From contig NZ_JACTAG010000003.1 of the NCBI RefSeq assembly GCF_014763045.1, forward strand, positions 269,629 through 333,628: DNA of 64,000 bases. The letters run 5' to 3'. Each line of letters begins with the position of its first letter. The stretch's first letter is position 1. Made by a program: the position numbers and the translations under genes. Positions 25,506 to 33,540 of this stretch are shown here, one piece after another. Under the pieces are notes generated by a model, which was not told where the DNA came from, searched no databases, and was given only the letters and a program-made list of their open reading frames with translations. Source of the DNA: Sulfitobacter aestuariivivens (GTDB taxonomy: Bacteria; Pseudomonadota; Alphaproteobacteria; Rhodobacterales; Rhodobacteraceae).

Positions 25506-27125
25506 TTATGCTTTTGCCATCCCTTCAAAAATCCGCGCCACGGCCTCAGCGCCCGGGTCATTGTGACCGATCAGGTTTTCTTCGGGCACATAGGACGCGC
25601 GGCCCGCTTTTGCCTGACCGATCTGCGCGGTCTTGTCCGCGCCTTCGCGCGCAGCGGCTGCGGCGGCAGCCAAGCCATCGGAGAGGGTTGCGAGGGCCGG
25701 GGCCAGCGCGTCGACCATAGTACGGTCGCCGACCTGCGCGCCGCCCACTTCGCTGATGCGATCCAGCCCGATTTTCAGGGCAGCGGGGGTCGGTTTACCA
25801 TTGGCACAGGCGTCGCCCGTTGCGCCAAAGAAGATGGCGAGGATCACGCCAGATGAACCGCCCATGGTCTGGCTCAGCTCATTGGACAGCGCGCGGAAAA
25901 GCTGTGTGTGGTCTGCCAGAGGCATCCGGTCCATCGCGCCTTTCAGCGCACGTCCCGCACCCGCAAGCGTAGAGCCGCAGTCGCCATCGCCTGATTTGGC
26001 ATCCAGCGCGTTTAGATCGGCCTCTGCGGCGATCAGCAGGTCGCAGCATTCCTCGATGATGGCGCGGGTCTTGGTGTTTTGGGAGGGGATCGGTTCAATC
26101 GGGCTTAGACCATCAGGCAACGGCTGCACCGGTACCGGCGCAAGCGCGCGCATTCCGGGCCATGCGGCCATCGGTGCGTCTGCAGCCAGGTGGGCCGCGT
26201 TCGCCTCTGTCACCGGCAAGACCGAGACGGAAAAGCCGTGCATGTCCAGTGCGGTCATAAGCCGACCCAAGATGATGTGTTCGATGTTCTGCACCCTGTC
26301 AGAGTTCGCCAGTTCGTGGGCCAACACCGACATCTCGAGCGGGGTGGTGCCACCGAGATTGTTCAGGATAGCCACGTGTGGCCCATCGCCGATTTTCGGC
26401 GCAAGTTTGTCGAGCACCATGTCCATCGCCTGCGATGCGCTGGTGAGTGGCACCTGTTCCACGCCGGCCTCGCCATGAATGCCGAGGCCAAGCTCCGCCA
26501 TGCCTTCCTTGATGCGGTCCTCGCGTTGGGATCCGGGCACGGTGCAGGTATCCAGTGACATGCCGATAGAGGCCACGCGTGATATGGTGTCTTCCGCCGC
26601 CTTGGTCACAGCGTCAAGGTCAGCGCCATCTTCGGCCATGGCCCCGCAGATCTTGTGGACAAACAATGTCCCCGCCACGCCGCGGGGTTGGGGCAGGTCG
26701 GGCAACGCAATATCGTCGCCCACGATCACCATTGATACCTTCAACCCGAAGGCCCGTGCGCGTTCAGCGGCAAGGCCGAAATTCAGCCGGTCGCCGGTAT
26801 AGTTCTTGACAATCAGCAGGCAGCCCGCGTCACCGGTTACGGCAAGAATGCCGGCCAGCACCGCATCGACCGACGGGGAGGCAAAGACTTCCCCACAGAC
26901 GGCGGCGGTCAGCATGCCCTTTCCGACGAAACCCGCATGGGCCGGTTCATGACCCGCGCCCCCGCCAGAGATCAGGGCGACCCGCGACTTGTCCCAATCA
27001 GTACGGAACACAACCTTGATATGCGGATAGCCATCCAGCCGAGACAAAGCCCCGCCGGAGGCTGCCAGCAGCCCGTCGATGGCATCGGTGACAAATGTTT
27101 CCTTGGCGTTGATGAAATGGCTCAT
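25506..27125 (-). CDS. Dihydroxyacetone kinase-type DhaK-DhaL fusion
   Basis: 539 aa ATP-dependent kinase. The DhaK domain spans residues 1-325 with LISGGGAGHEPAHAGFVG and the covalent substrate-binding His (about 217) in LGIHGEAGVEQ. The DhaL nucleotide domain spans about 350-539 with LDAKSGDGDCGSTLAGAGRA and MGGSSGVILAIFF. Fused enzymes use ATP rather than PTS phosphate. Members also phosphorylate tetruloses and related short ketoses, so the presence of a dehydrogenase and an isomerase in this operon makes a substrate other than dihydroxyacetone quite possible. MSHFINAK (27125) is taken as start, preceded by AAAGGAG. Confidence 0.9.
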   Translation of the reverse strand: MSHFINAKETFVTDAIDGLLAASGGALSRLDGYPHIKVVFRTDWDKSRVALISGGGAGHEPAHAGFVGKGMLTAAVCGEVFASPSVDAVLAGILAVTGDAGCLLIVKNYTGDRLNFGLAAERARAFGLKVSMVIVGDDIALPDLPQPRGVAGTLFVHKICGAMAEDGADLDAVTKAAEDTISRVASIGMSLDTCTVPGSQREDRIKEGMAELGLGIHGEAGVEQVPLTSASQAMDMVLDKLAPKIGDGPHVAILNNLGGTTPLEMSVLAHELANSDRVQNIEHIILGRLMTALDMHGFSVSVLPVTEANAAHLAADAPMAAWPGMRALAPVPVQPLPDGLSPIEPIPSQNTKTRAIIEECCDLLIAAEADLNALDAKSGDGDCGSTLAGAGRALKGAMDRMPLADHTQLFRALSNELSQTMGGSSGVILAIFFGATGDACANGKPTPAALKIGLDRISEVGGAQVGDRTMVDALAPALATLSDGLAAAAAAAREGADKTAQIGQAKAGRASYVPEENLIGHNDPGAEAVARIFEGMAKA

Positions 27126-27136
27126 GGCGGTCTCCT

Positions 27137-28132
27137 TTAACGAATGCGGTTGCCATCGGCGTCGAAACACAGCGGATTGCGCGGTGCGATTTTCAGGTGC
27201 GTGCCGGGTTCGTAGTCGACGGATGGATCAGCGATGGTGGTGATGGCATGACCCTTCAGCGTCAGATGCAGACGCGCCAGGTCGCCCAGATGTTCGACCC
27301 GTTGCACCTCGGCTTCTTGCCCTTCGCCTTGCTGGATATGTTCGGGGCGCATGCCGATCTGGGTCGTGCCTGCAGGCACGCTGCCAAATACGTCTGCTGG
27401 CAGCACATTGATGCGTGGCAGGCCGAGGCGGGAGGCGACGTAAAGCGAATTGGGGTTTTCGTAAATCTCGCGAGGCGTGCCGAATTGCACAAGGTGACCA
27501 TTGTCCAGCACCCCCACATGGGTGGCCATGGTCATGGCTTCGATCTGATCGTGCGTCACGTAGAGCAGCGTTGCGCCGAGGCTGGCCTGGATGCGCTTGA
27601 GTTCGAGCCGCAGGTCTGTGCGCAGCTTTGCGTCCAGAGAACTAAGTGGTTCATCCATCAGGTAAATTGCCGGTTCACGCACCAGTGCGCGACCGATAGA
27701 TACGCGCTGCATCTCGCCGCCTGAAAGCTCTGTCGCCTTGTTTCCCAGCTTGTGGCTGATCTGGAGAACATTGGCCACCTCCGCGACCTTGCGCTCAATC
27801 TCATCCGTGGGGGTTTTCAGGATTGGGGACTTCAGCGGGAAAGCCAGATTGTCCTTAACGGTCAGGTGCGGATAGAGCGAGTACTGCTGGAACACCATCG
27901 CCACATCGCGCTGGGCGGGGGTTTCGCCCTTGACGTTGCGGCCGCCAATCCAGACCTCGCCTTTGTCCTCTTTTTCAAGTCCGGAAATGAGGCGCAGCGT
28001 CGTCGTCTTGCCCGCACCTGTCGGTCCCAACAGGACCACGAAGGCACCATCGGGGATGGTCATGGAAATGTCGTCGATGCCCACGTCATCGCCAAAGCGC
28101 TTGGTCAGGTTTTTCAGGATCACCTCAGCCAT
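27137..28132 (-). CDS. ABC transporter ATPase, carbohydrate-importer (MalK-like) type
   Basis: 331 aa. Walker A GPTGAGKTTTLR, Q-loop VFQQYSLYPHLTV, signature LSGGEMQRVSIGRA, Walker B YLMDEPLSSLDAK and switch VTHDQIEAM are all intact. A C-terminal TOBE/regulatory region follows (IGMRPEHIQ). It is the second of two non-identical ATPase genes in this operon and overlaps the first by eight bases, so a heterodimeric motor is likely. The kinase gene follows after 11 bases. Confidence 0.93.
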   Translation of the reverse strand: MAEVILKNLTKRFGDDVGIDDISMTIPDGAFVVLLGPTGAGKTTTLRLISGLEKEDKGEVWIGGRNVKGETPAQRDVAMVFQQYSLYPHLTVKDNLAFPLKSPILKTPTDEIERKVAEVANVLQISHKLGNKATELSGGEMQRVSIGRALVREPAIYLMDEPLSSLDAKLRTDLRLELKRIQASLGATLLYVTHDQIEAMTMATHVGVLDNGHLVQFGTPREIYENPNSLYVASRLGLPRINVLPADVFGSVPAGTTQIGMRPEHIQQGEGQEAEVQRVEHLGDLARLHLTLKGHAITTIADPSVDYEPGTHLKIAPRNPLCFDADGNRIR

Positions 28133-29222
28133 GGGAGAGCACCTTGTTGTTCAGCTCAGAGCGCAAGGCCTGGCCTGACCCTTCATTAAAAAGCGTCACT
28201 TTCGGGGCTTCAAAGCCGATGCCCAGTCTTTCGCCCGTCTTAACGATGCGATCACTGCCGGTACGGGCCTTCAGTTCGCCGTTGGGCGTGTCGAGCGTGA
28301 TGATCTGTGTGGTGCCCAGATACTCCGTCGCCTTGACCTCGCCCCGGTAGTCACCGGCATCGGACAGGATCACATGTTCGGGGCGCACGCCGAAGACCAG
28401 TTTGCCGCTGTCGCCCTGCATTTGCCGTGGCACACCAATGGCTTGGCCGTGCATGTCGACCGATGTGGCGCCTTCGGCGACGGTACCTTCGAAACTCAGG
28501 AAGTTCATCGACGGGGAACCGATGAAGTCGGCCACGAACATGGTCGCGGGCTTGTCGTAGATCTCTTGGGGGGTGCCGAATTGTTCGACCACGGCGTTGT
28601 TCATCACCACGATCTTGTCGCCCATCTGCATCGCCTCAAGCTGGTCATGGGTGACATAGACGGTGGTGGCGCCCATGCGGTCGTGCAGGGCGCGGAGTTC
28701 CTCGGCCATGTGTTCGCGGAATTCGGCGTCCAGCGCGCCCAGGGGTTCGTCCATCATGAAGGCCTTGGGGTCGCGCACGATGGCGCGGCCAAGGGCCACG
28801 CGCTGGCGGTCGCCACCCGAGAGGCCGCCCACGGGGCGGTTCAGGATGTCGGTGATGCCGAGGATGCCCGCGACTTCTTCGACCTTGGCTTTGACATCGC
28901 GCCGCGCCATGCCTTGGGAGACCAGAGGATAGCTCAGGTTCTTGCGCACGTTCATATGCGGGTAGAGGGCGAACATCTGGAAAACAAAGGCAATATCGCG
29001 CTGGGAGGGGGGCTTTTGGCTGATCTCTTCGCCGTCGAGATAGATCTCCCCGGAGGTGGGCAATTCCAGTCCGGCGATCATCCGCAGCGTGGTGGTTTTA
29101 CCACAGCCGGAGGGGCCGAGCAGCATGAAGAATTCGCCGTCCTCGATGGTGAAGCTCGACTCCTTCACGGCGGTGAAATCGCCGAAGTCCTTGCGGATGT
29201 TGTTGATGCGGATTTGTGCCAT
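28125..29222 (-). CDS. ABC transporter ATPase, carbohydrate-importer (MalK-like) type
   Basis: 365 aa from MAQIRINNIRKDFG; the frame is open upstream to 29342, but this ATG shares its A with the VOC gene stop (TGATG), pointing to coupled translation. Walker A is GPSGCGKTTTLR, signature LSGGDRQRVALGRA, Walker B FMMDEPLGALDAE and switch VTHDQLEAM. The C-terminal domain is of MalK/UgpC type (VFGVRPEHVILSD). Unlike the GlpS/GlpT pair in the same window, both ATPases of this operon look catalytically complete. Confidence 0.93.
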   Translation of the reverse strand: MAQIRINNIRKDFGDFTAVKESSFTIEDGEFFMLLGPSGCGKTTTLRMIAGLELPTSGEIYLDGEEISQKPPSQRDIAFVFQMFALYPHMNVRKNLSYPLVSQGMARRDVKAKVEEVAGILGITDILNRPVGGLSGGDRQRVALGRAIVRDPKAFMMDEPLGALDAEFREHMAEELRALHDRMGATTVYVTHDQLEAMQMGDKIVVMNNAVVEQFGTPQEIYDKPATMFVADFIGSPSMNFLSFEGTVAEGATSVDMHGQAIGVPRQMQGDSGKLVFGVRPEHVILSDAGDYRGEVKATEYLGTTQIITLDTPNGELKARTGSDRIVKTGERLGIGFEAPKVTLFNEGSGQALRSELNNKVLSHG

Positions 29223-29584
29223 CAGGTTACCTCCTGCCCGATCCGGATCAGATGGCCGTCCGGGTCCAGCACGTGCAACTCGCGCATGCCCCAAGGACGG
29301 TCCTGCGCTGGAGCAAAGCGAGGATAGCCTTGCGCGACCCAATTCAGTTTTGCCATGGCACCACTGAGCGTATCCACGTCGTCGGAATGAAAATATACAG
29401 CATGATCAGAGGTTTCCGCGACATGCTCGGGGTCGTGTGCAAAGTGCAGTTCTACCCCGTTCTGGGCGAAAACAAGATAGTCGCTGTCATGGCGGGCATG
29501 CAGAACAAATCCGAGGGACTGGTAGAACGCCACGGTGCGGTCAGGATCATTTGTCGGCAGGATGGCATTGGTTGAGGTGAGCAC
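29222..29584 (-). CDS. VOC-superfamily (glyoxalase/bleomycin-resistance-like) protein
   Basis: 120 aa forming the paired beta-alpha-beta-beta-beta modules of the VOC fold: AILPTNDPDRTVAFYQSLGF at the N-terminus and WGMRELHVLDPDGHLIRIGQ at the C-terminus. It resembles proteins annotated as bleomycin resistance proteins, but in this context it is embedded in a sugar-uptake operon between a small membrane protein gene (5 bases upstream) and the first ATPase (1-base overlap). A role as a small isomerase or lyase, or detoxification of a dicarbonyl made by the pathway, is possible; nothing here decides. Confidence 0.75.
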   Translation of the reverse strand: MLTSTNAILPTNDPDRTVAFYQSLGFVLHARHDSDYLVFAQNGVELHFAHDPEHVAETSDHAVYFHSDDVDTLSGAMAKLNWVAQGYPRFAPAQDRPWGMRELHVLDPDGHLIRIGQEVT

Positions 29585-29589
29585 GGGTG

Positions 29590-29778
29590 TCAGTCCTTGA
29601 AGTGGGAGACGATGATGAACATCACCGTGCCCACCAGTGTGGTGATGAAGGAATAGGTGTAGAGCCAGATCGCGAAGGGCTGCATCAGCATGAAGACGCC
29701 AAGGCCGATCAGGATGGTTGCCAGCATCTCCCAGGGGCCGCGTTTGAGGCGCATCAGGCCGGTCAGAAAATTGCTCAT
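29590..29778 (-). CDS. Small two-helix membrane protein of the sugar ABC operon
   Basis: 62 aa. Two hydrophobic segments (MLATILIGLGVFMLMQPFAI and IWLYTYSFITTLVGTVMFII) are separated by only a short turn, with basic residues before the first (MRLKRGP). A CGGAGG ribosome-binding site lies at 29784-29789. It sits between the second permease gene and the VOC gene. It is too small for a transporter subunit of known type, so it may be an accessory of the permease complex, much as GlpU accompanies the glycerol importer. No family name is assigned. Confidence 0.65.
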   Translation of the reverse strand: MSNFLTGLMRLKRGPWEMLATILIGLGVFMLMQPFAIWLYTYSFITTLVGTVMFIIVSHFKD

Positions 29779-29796
29779 TTTGAGGCCTCCGGGGAA

Positions 29797-29840
29797 CGTC
29801 GGTATAACGTCGGTATTGCGTCGGTATCGTGTCGGTGCAG
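29797..29840. repeat. Four tandem 11-bp repeats inside the sugar operon
   Basis: Four head-to-tail 11-base units: CGTCGGTATAA (29797), CGTCGGTATTG (29808), CGTCGGTATCG (29819) and the degenerate TGTCGGTGCAG (29830). They fill most of the 67-base gap between a permease stop (29846) and the small membrane protein start (29778), just upstream of the latter's ribosome-binding site. The period is close to one DNA helical turn. Confidence 0.85.
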
Positions 29841-29845
29841 AAAAC

Positions 29846-30784
29846 TCATTTGCGCACTGCCCCGAAGGTGATCCCGCGCAGCAGATGCTTGCGCAGCAGG
29901 ATGGTGAAGATCATCACCGGCAGCAGGAAGATCGTCGCGCCTGCCGCCACGGCGGGCCAGTCGAGGCCGCCCACGCCGATGATGGTCGGGATGAAGGGCG
30001 GGGCCGTTTGCGCGGTGCCGGAGGTCAGCAGGACCGCAAAGGCGTATTCGTTCCAGGCAAAGATCAGACAGAAGATCGCGGTGGAGGCGATGCCGGTGGC
30101 GGCCTGCGGCAGGACAACTTTGTAGAAGGCCTGAAACCTTGTGTAGCCGTCGATCAGCGCGGCCTCTTCGTATTCACGGGGGATTTCGTCAATGAAGCCT
30201 TTCAGCAGCCAGACGGCGAGGGAAATGTTCACGGCTGTATAGAGCAGGATCATGCCCAGATGTGTGTCTGACAGGCCCAGTTGGCGGTACATCAGGAAGA
30301 TGGGGATCGCGACCGCGATGGGGGGCATCATCCTTGTACTGAGGATGAAGAAGAGGAGGTCGTCCGCCAGCGGGATTTTGAACCTACTGAAGGCGTAGGC
30401 GGCCAGCGTGCCGAGAAAGATGCTGAGGAAGGTGGAGCCAAATCCGATGATCACCGAGTTGAGAAAGCGTTCGCCGAATTTGGAGGGGCCTGCGATGACC
30501 ATGTCATATTCGCGGACGATCTCTTCGTACCAGGTTTCCGGCGGGTTTGCGTCGAGGTATTCCTGTGTTTGCCGGGTGCGGGTGGTGAAGAGATTGACGT
30601 AGCCTTCGAGGGTTGGCTCGAACACCACCTTTGGCGGGTAGGAGATGGCGTCGGACGGGGATTTGAAGCCGGTGAGCATGATCCACGCCAGCGGGATCAT
30701 GGTGATCAGCGCGTAAAGGATCACAAGGGTGCCCGCGAACCATTTGGATCGGTTGGAGGGTTCGGTGACGGAGAAGCTGCTCAT
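29846..30784 (-). CDS. Carbohydrate ABC transporter permease (MalG-like)
   Basis: 312 aa with about six membrane helices (first WFAGTLVILYALITMIPLAWI). The cytoplasmic EAA loop, which contacts the ATPase, is EYEEAALIDGYTRFQAFYKV. A long periplasmic segment after helix 1 (about residues 60-105) is characteristic of this subclass. The family is CUT1 binding-protein-dependent sugar importers. It is downstream of the MalF-like permease, separated by a 109-base GC-rich spacer with hairpins. Confidence 0.92.
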   Translation of the reverse strand: MSSFSVTEPSNRSKWFAGTLVILYALITMIPLAWIMLTGFKSPSDAISYPPKVVFEPTLEGYVNLFTTRTRQTQEYLDANPPETWYEEIVREYDMVIAGPSKFGERFLNSVIIGFGSTFLSIFLGTLAAYAFSRFKIPLADDLLFFILSTRMMPPIAVAIPIFLMYRQLGLSDTHLGMILLYTAVNISLAVWLLKGFIDEIPREYEEAALIDGYTRFQAFYKVVLPQAATGIASTAIFCLIFAWNEYAFAVLLTSGTAQTAPPFIPTIIGVGGLDWPAVAAGATIFLLPVMIFTILLRKHLLRGITFGAVRK

Positions 30785-30893
30785 GAGACCGGGCCTTTCG
30801 CCTGCGGCGGGCGGTGAGGGGGGCTGTCTGCCCCCCGCGCGCGGGGCGCGCGCCCCCGAGAGTTTTTTTCGAAAGATGAAGAGGGGCGCGTCA
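30785..30893 (-). other. GC-rich hairpin spacer between the two permease genes
   Basis: This non-coding 109-base spacer holds GGGGGGC-TGTCT-GCCCCCC (30818-30836), a second inverted repeat of GC alternation (30837-30853), and then a run of seven T (30863-30869). On the minus strand the hairpins come before the MalG-like gene. Similar GC-rich spacers occur at 49905-50004, and I recall such intergenic elements as common in Rhodobacteraceae. It could tune relative expression or mRNA stability; it does not look like a strong terminator for the minus strand. Confidence 0.5.
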
Positions 30894-31841
30894 TTACCGT
30901 TCCTTCACCTTGTTGAGCGCTTTGACGTAGATCGAGGCGAGGCCGAAGACCGTCACGAAGAGGATGATGGCGTAGGCCGAGGCGTAGCCGGTGCGCCATT
31001 TCTCAAAAGCTTCCCGTTTGAGGTTGATGGAGGTGAGTTCCGTCGTGGAGCCGGGGCCGCCGCCGGTCAGTTGCACCACCAGATCGAACATCTTGAAGTT
31101 CTCAATGCCGCGGAAGAGCACCGCCAGCATCAGGAAGGGCAGGACCATGGGGATCGTGATGGTGAAGAACTGGCGTAGCTTGCTGGCGCGATCGACCTCG
31201 GCGGCCTCGTAAATGTAATCGGGGATCGACCTCAGGCCGGCGAGGCAGATCAGCATCACAAAGGGCGTCCACATCCAGGTGTCCACGATGACGATGGACC
31301 AGGGGGCAAGATCGACGCTGCCCAGCATTTCAAAGCTGGAGGGGTCTTTGCCCGTAAAGAAGGCGACGATGTAGTTAAAGAGGCCGATTTGTGGCTGGTA
31401 GAGGAATTTCCAGAAGTTGCCGACCACCGCCGGGGACAGCATCATCGGCAGCACGATGATGGTGGTCCACAGATCGTTGCCCTTGAATTTCTTGTTGATC
31501 AGATAGGCCAGCGTGAAGCCGATCAGGACCTGAAAGAAGATCGTCCAGAACAGGAAATGCGCCGTGGCCTGCATGTTCAGCCAGATGTCGCTGTCTGTCA
31601 GGATGCGTTCGTAGTTGCGCAGGCCCACCCATTCCGGTTCGCGGTTGATGCGGTTGGCTTTGAAGTTGGTGAAGCTGAGGCGGATGGTCCAGATCAGCGG
31701 AAAGATGTTGATGGCCAGCAGCAGGAAGATCGTGGGGCCGACGAAAATCCACGCGATGGCGCGGTCGCTGAGACCTTTGATCTTGCGGGCCACATTCGGA
31801 GGGGTGGCCTGAGCGGCGCGCGCTGCGGGGGTGTCTGTCAT
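30894..31841 (-). CDS. Carbohydrate ABC transporter permease (MalF-like)
   Basis: 315 aa from MTDTPAARAA; the frame also allows a TTG three codons upstream. Six predicted helices, the first IAWIFVGPTIFLLLAINIFP. The EAA loop is PDYIYEAAEVDRASKLRQFF and the conserved GGGPGSTTEL precedes the last helix. It forms the membrane channel with the MalG-like protein. It follows the binding-protein gene across a repeat-bearing intergenic region. Confidence 0.92.
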   Translation of the reverse strand: MTDTPAARAAQATPPNVARKIKGLSDRAIAWIFVGPTIFLLLAINIFPLIWTIRLSFTNFKANRINREPEWVGLRNYERILTDSDIWLNMQATAHFLFWTIFFQVLIGFTLAYLINKKFKGNDLWTTIIVLPMMLSPAVVGNFWKFLYQPQIGLFNYIVAFFTGKDPSSFEMLGSVDLAPWSIVIVDTWMWTPFVMLICLAGLRSIPDYIYEAAEVDRASKLRQFFTITIPMVLPFLMLAVLFRGIENFKMFDLVVQLTGGGPGSTTELTSINLKREAFEKWRTGYASAYAIILFVTVFGLASIYVKALNKVKER

Positions 31842-31862
31842 CGGACGCAACTTTCCTGGGGC

Positions 31863-31923
31863 AAGGCGGGGTGAACCCCGCCCTACCTTGAAGGGGATCG
31901 TAGGGCGGGGTTCACCCCGCCTT
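31863..31923. repeat. Perfect 24-bp inverted repeat between binding-protein and permease genes
   Basis: Arms at 31863-31886 and 31900-31923 are exact reverse complements, separated by 13 bases. Each arm itself contains a palindrome GGCGGGGT-TC-ACCCCGCC. It lies directly after the binding-protein stop (31932 on the minus strand) and before the first permease. A related element is found at the same place in the glycerol transporter operon (47700-47755). Probable role: a 3' mRNA hairpin that stabilises the binding-protein message or partly stops transcription. It may also be a dispersed repeat family. Confidence 0.85.
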
Positions 31924-31931
31924 ACGCTGTC

Positions 31932-33254
31932 TTAGAGCTTGCCTTCGTCCTCAAAGACTTCGGTCCAGTCCTCGATCAGCTTGTCCAGTGCTTCCTGTGC
32001 AGTGCCTTGATCGGCAACCACATAGTCGTGCACTCGTTTCTGCATCGCCAGCAGCAGTTCGGCATAGGCCGGTTCCTGCCAAAAGTCCTGCACTGCGCCC
32101 ATCGCTTCGAGGAAGTCACCGGCAAACGGTGCGCTGTCTTTGAAGCCCGGGTCATTCAGCACGGAGTTATGCGCCGAATAGCCGCCCAGTTCCCACCATT
32201 TGGCCTGCACGTCGGGATTGGCGAACCACTTGATGTATTCCAGCGCCGCATCCTGTTTGTCGGAATAGGACACAACCGAGATCCCCTGACCGCCCAGTGT
32301 CGAGCCTGCCTGATTTTGGGGCGGGTTCACGAAGAAGTCGATCTTGTCACCACCCGTGGCCGGGTCCGCGTAGAGGCCGGGGAAGAAGGCGAACCAGTTC
32401 ATCGCCATGGCCACCTGACCGGATTTGAATGCATCAAGCGATTCACCCATGTAAGAGTTGGTGTAGCCCGGCGGGGTCGCTGTCTGGTAGAACTCTTTGT
32501 AGAATTCAAGTGCTTCGACGGCTTCGGGGGAGTTTACGGCCCCTTCCATGTCATAGCTGCCCGGCGTGTTCTCGTACTTGAAGCCCCAAGGGTAGAGCGC
32601 GGATGTCACGCCCATTGTGATCCCTTCCGAGCCCCGCTCGGTGAAGATCGATGCGCCATAGACGGTCTTGCCGTCGATCTCGCGTTCCTGGAAAAACTGT
32701 GCGGTTTCCAGAAGTTCCTTCTGGGTCTTGGGTTCTGCCAGATCGCGGCCTGTCGCCTCTTTGAAGGCGGCCATGATGTCGGGGTCGGTGAACCAGTCCT
32801 TGCGGTAGAACCAGCCATTGGCATCACCCATCGCAGGCAGGGCGTAGTAATTTGGTGTGCCCTTGGGCCAGGTGGAATAGGCGTAGACGGTCGCGGGTGC
32901 GAAATCGTCCATTGAGATGCCTTCTGCGTCAAAGAAGTCATTCAGCTTGACGTAGTGACCGTTTTCCGCGCCGCCGCCGATCCACTGGCTGTCGCCGATC
33001 AGCAGGTCGCAAAGATTGCCGCCTGAGTTCAGCTCGTTGAGCATGCGGTCGGCGAAGTTGGGCCATGGGATAAATTCGAAATTCATGGTGTGGCCGGATT
33101 GGGCTTCGAATTCCTTGCTGAGTTCCACAAGGGCGTTTGCAGGGTCCCATGCCGCCCAGCACAGGGTCAGGTCTTCGGCCTGTGCGGTGCCAGCCATGCT
33201 GGTTGCAGCGGCAAGGCCGAGGGCACTGACGGATGCCAGTTTAAAGGTCTTCAT
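31932..33254 (-). CDS. ABC transporter periplasmic sugar-binding protein
   Basis: 440 aa. The signal peptide is MKTFKLASVSALGLAAATSM followed by AGTAQA and cleavage before EDLTLCW. The mature part is a cluster-D/family 1 solute-binding protein: ALVELSKEFEAQSGHTMNFE at the N-lobe, GDSQWIGGGAENGHY, and a C-terminal tail VVADQGTAQEALDKLIEDWT. It captures the substrate in the periplasm and delivers it to the two permeases downstream. The ATG at 33254 is preceded by GGGAGGAA. It is the first gene of the 11-gene minus-strand operon, with two tandem dyads 74-122 bases upstream. Confidence 0.93.
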   Translation of the reverse strand: MKTFKLASVSALGLAAATSMAGTAQAEDLTLCWAAWDPANALVELSKEFEAQSGHTMNFEFIPWPNFADRMLNELNSGGNLCDLLIGDSQWIGGGAENGHYVKLNDFFDAEGISMDDFAPATVYAYSTWPKGTPNYYALPAMGDANGWFYRKDWFTDPDIMAAFKEATGRDLAEPKTQKELLETAQFFQEREIDGKTVYGASIFTERGSEGITMGVTSALYPWGFKYENTPGSYDMEGAVNSPEAVEALEFYKEFYQTATPPGYTNSYMGESLDAFKSGQVAMAMNWFAFFPGLYADPATGGDKIDFFVNPPQNQAGSTLGGQGISVVSYSDKQDAALEYIKWFANPDVQAKWWELGGYSAHNSVLNDPGFKDSAPFAGDFLEAMGAVQDFWQEPAYAELLLAMQKRVHDYVVADQGTAQEALDKLIEDWTEVFEDEGKL

Positions 33255-33327
33255 AAGTATTCCTCCCAGTATGGATTCGACCTCTTTCGGGTTGGGTCGA
33301 ATCGTCATTCAGACAATGAGACGCTAT

Positions 33328-33376
33328 TTGAGGTACGCTCCTCAAGTCTACATAATAATTGAGGGGCGTACCTCAA
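33328..33376. promoter_or_regulatory. Two tandem LacI-like operators in front of the sugar operon
   Basis: Two 18-base dyads, TTGAGGTACGCTCCTCAA (33328-33345) and TTGAGGGGCGTACCTCAA (33359-33376), each TTGAGG-N6-CCTCAA with a CG at the centre. Their centres are 31 bases apart, about three helical turns. The two copies are inverted relative to each other, so 33327-33345 and 33359-33377 also pair as a hairpin with one mismatch. The operon contains its own LacI gene, the likely ligand; the nearby IclR protein is an alternative. Confidence 0.75.
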
Positions 33377-33447
33377 AATTGCTGAAAATGCCATTATCCT
33401 GCTGATATCTAACGAATAAAAGTTTGCAGCCAAAAGAGGCGACAGGA

Positions 33448-33465
33448 GGGGCGCCCAGACGCCCC
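33448..33465 (+). terminator. Small GC hairpin between divergent genes
   Basis: GGGGCG-CCCAGA-CGCCCC followed by ATTTT on the plus strand. It looks like a short intrinsic terminator, but it lies upstream of the MOSC gene (start 33541) and behind the divergent sugar-operon promoter. It could insulate the MOSC gene from read-through, or be part of its leader. There is only a short T stretch. Confidence 0.35.
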
Positions 33466-33540
33466 ATTTTGATCTGAGACAGAGGCCGCTAGCATGAGAA
33501 AATCGTGCTTTTCGCAAACGTTGACAGGAGATTGAGCAAA

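Noticed and set aside
28374..29327. 317-codon open frame on the plus strand
   Set aside because: Antisense to an ABC ATPase with all motifs intact.
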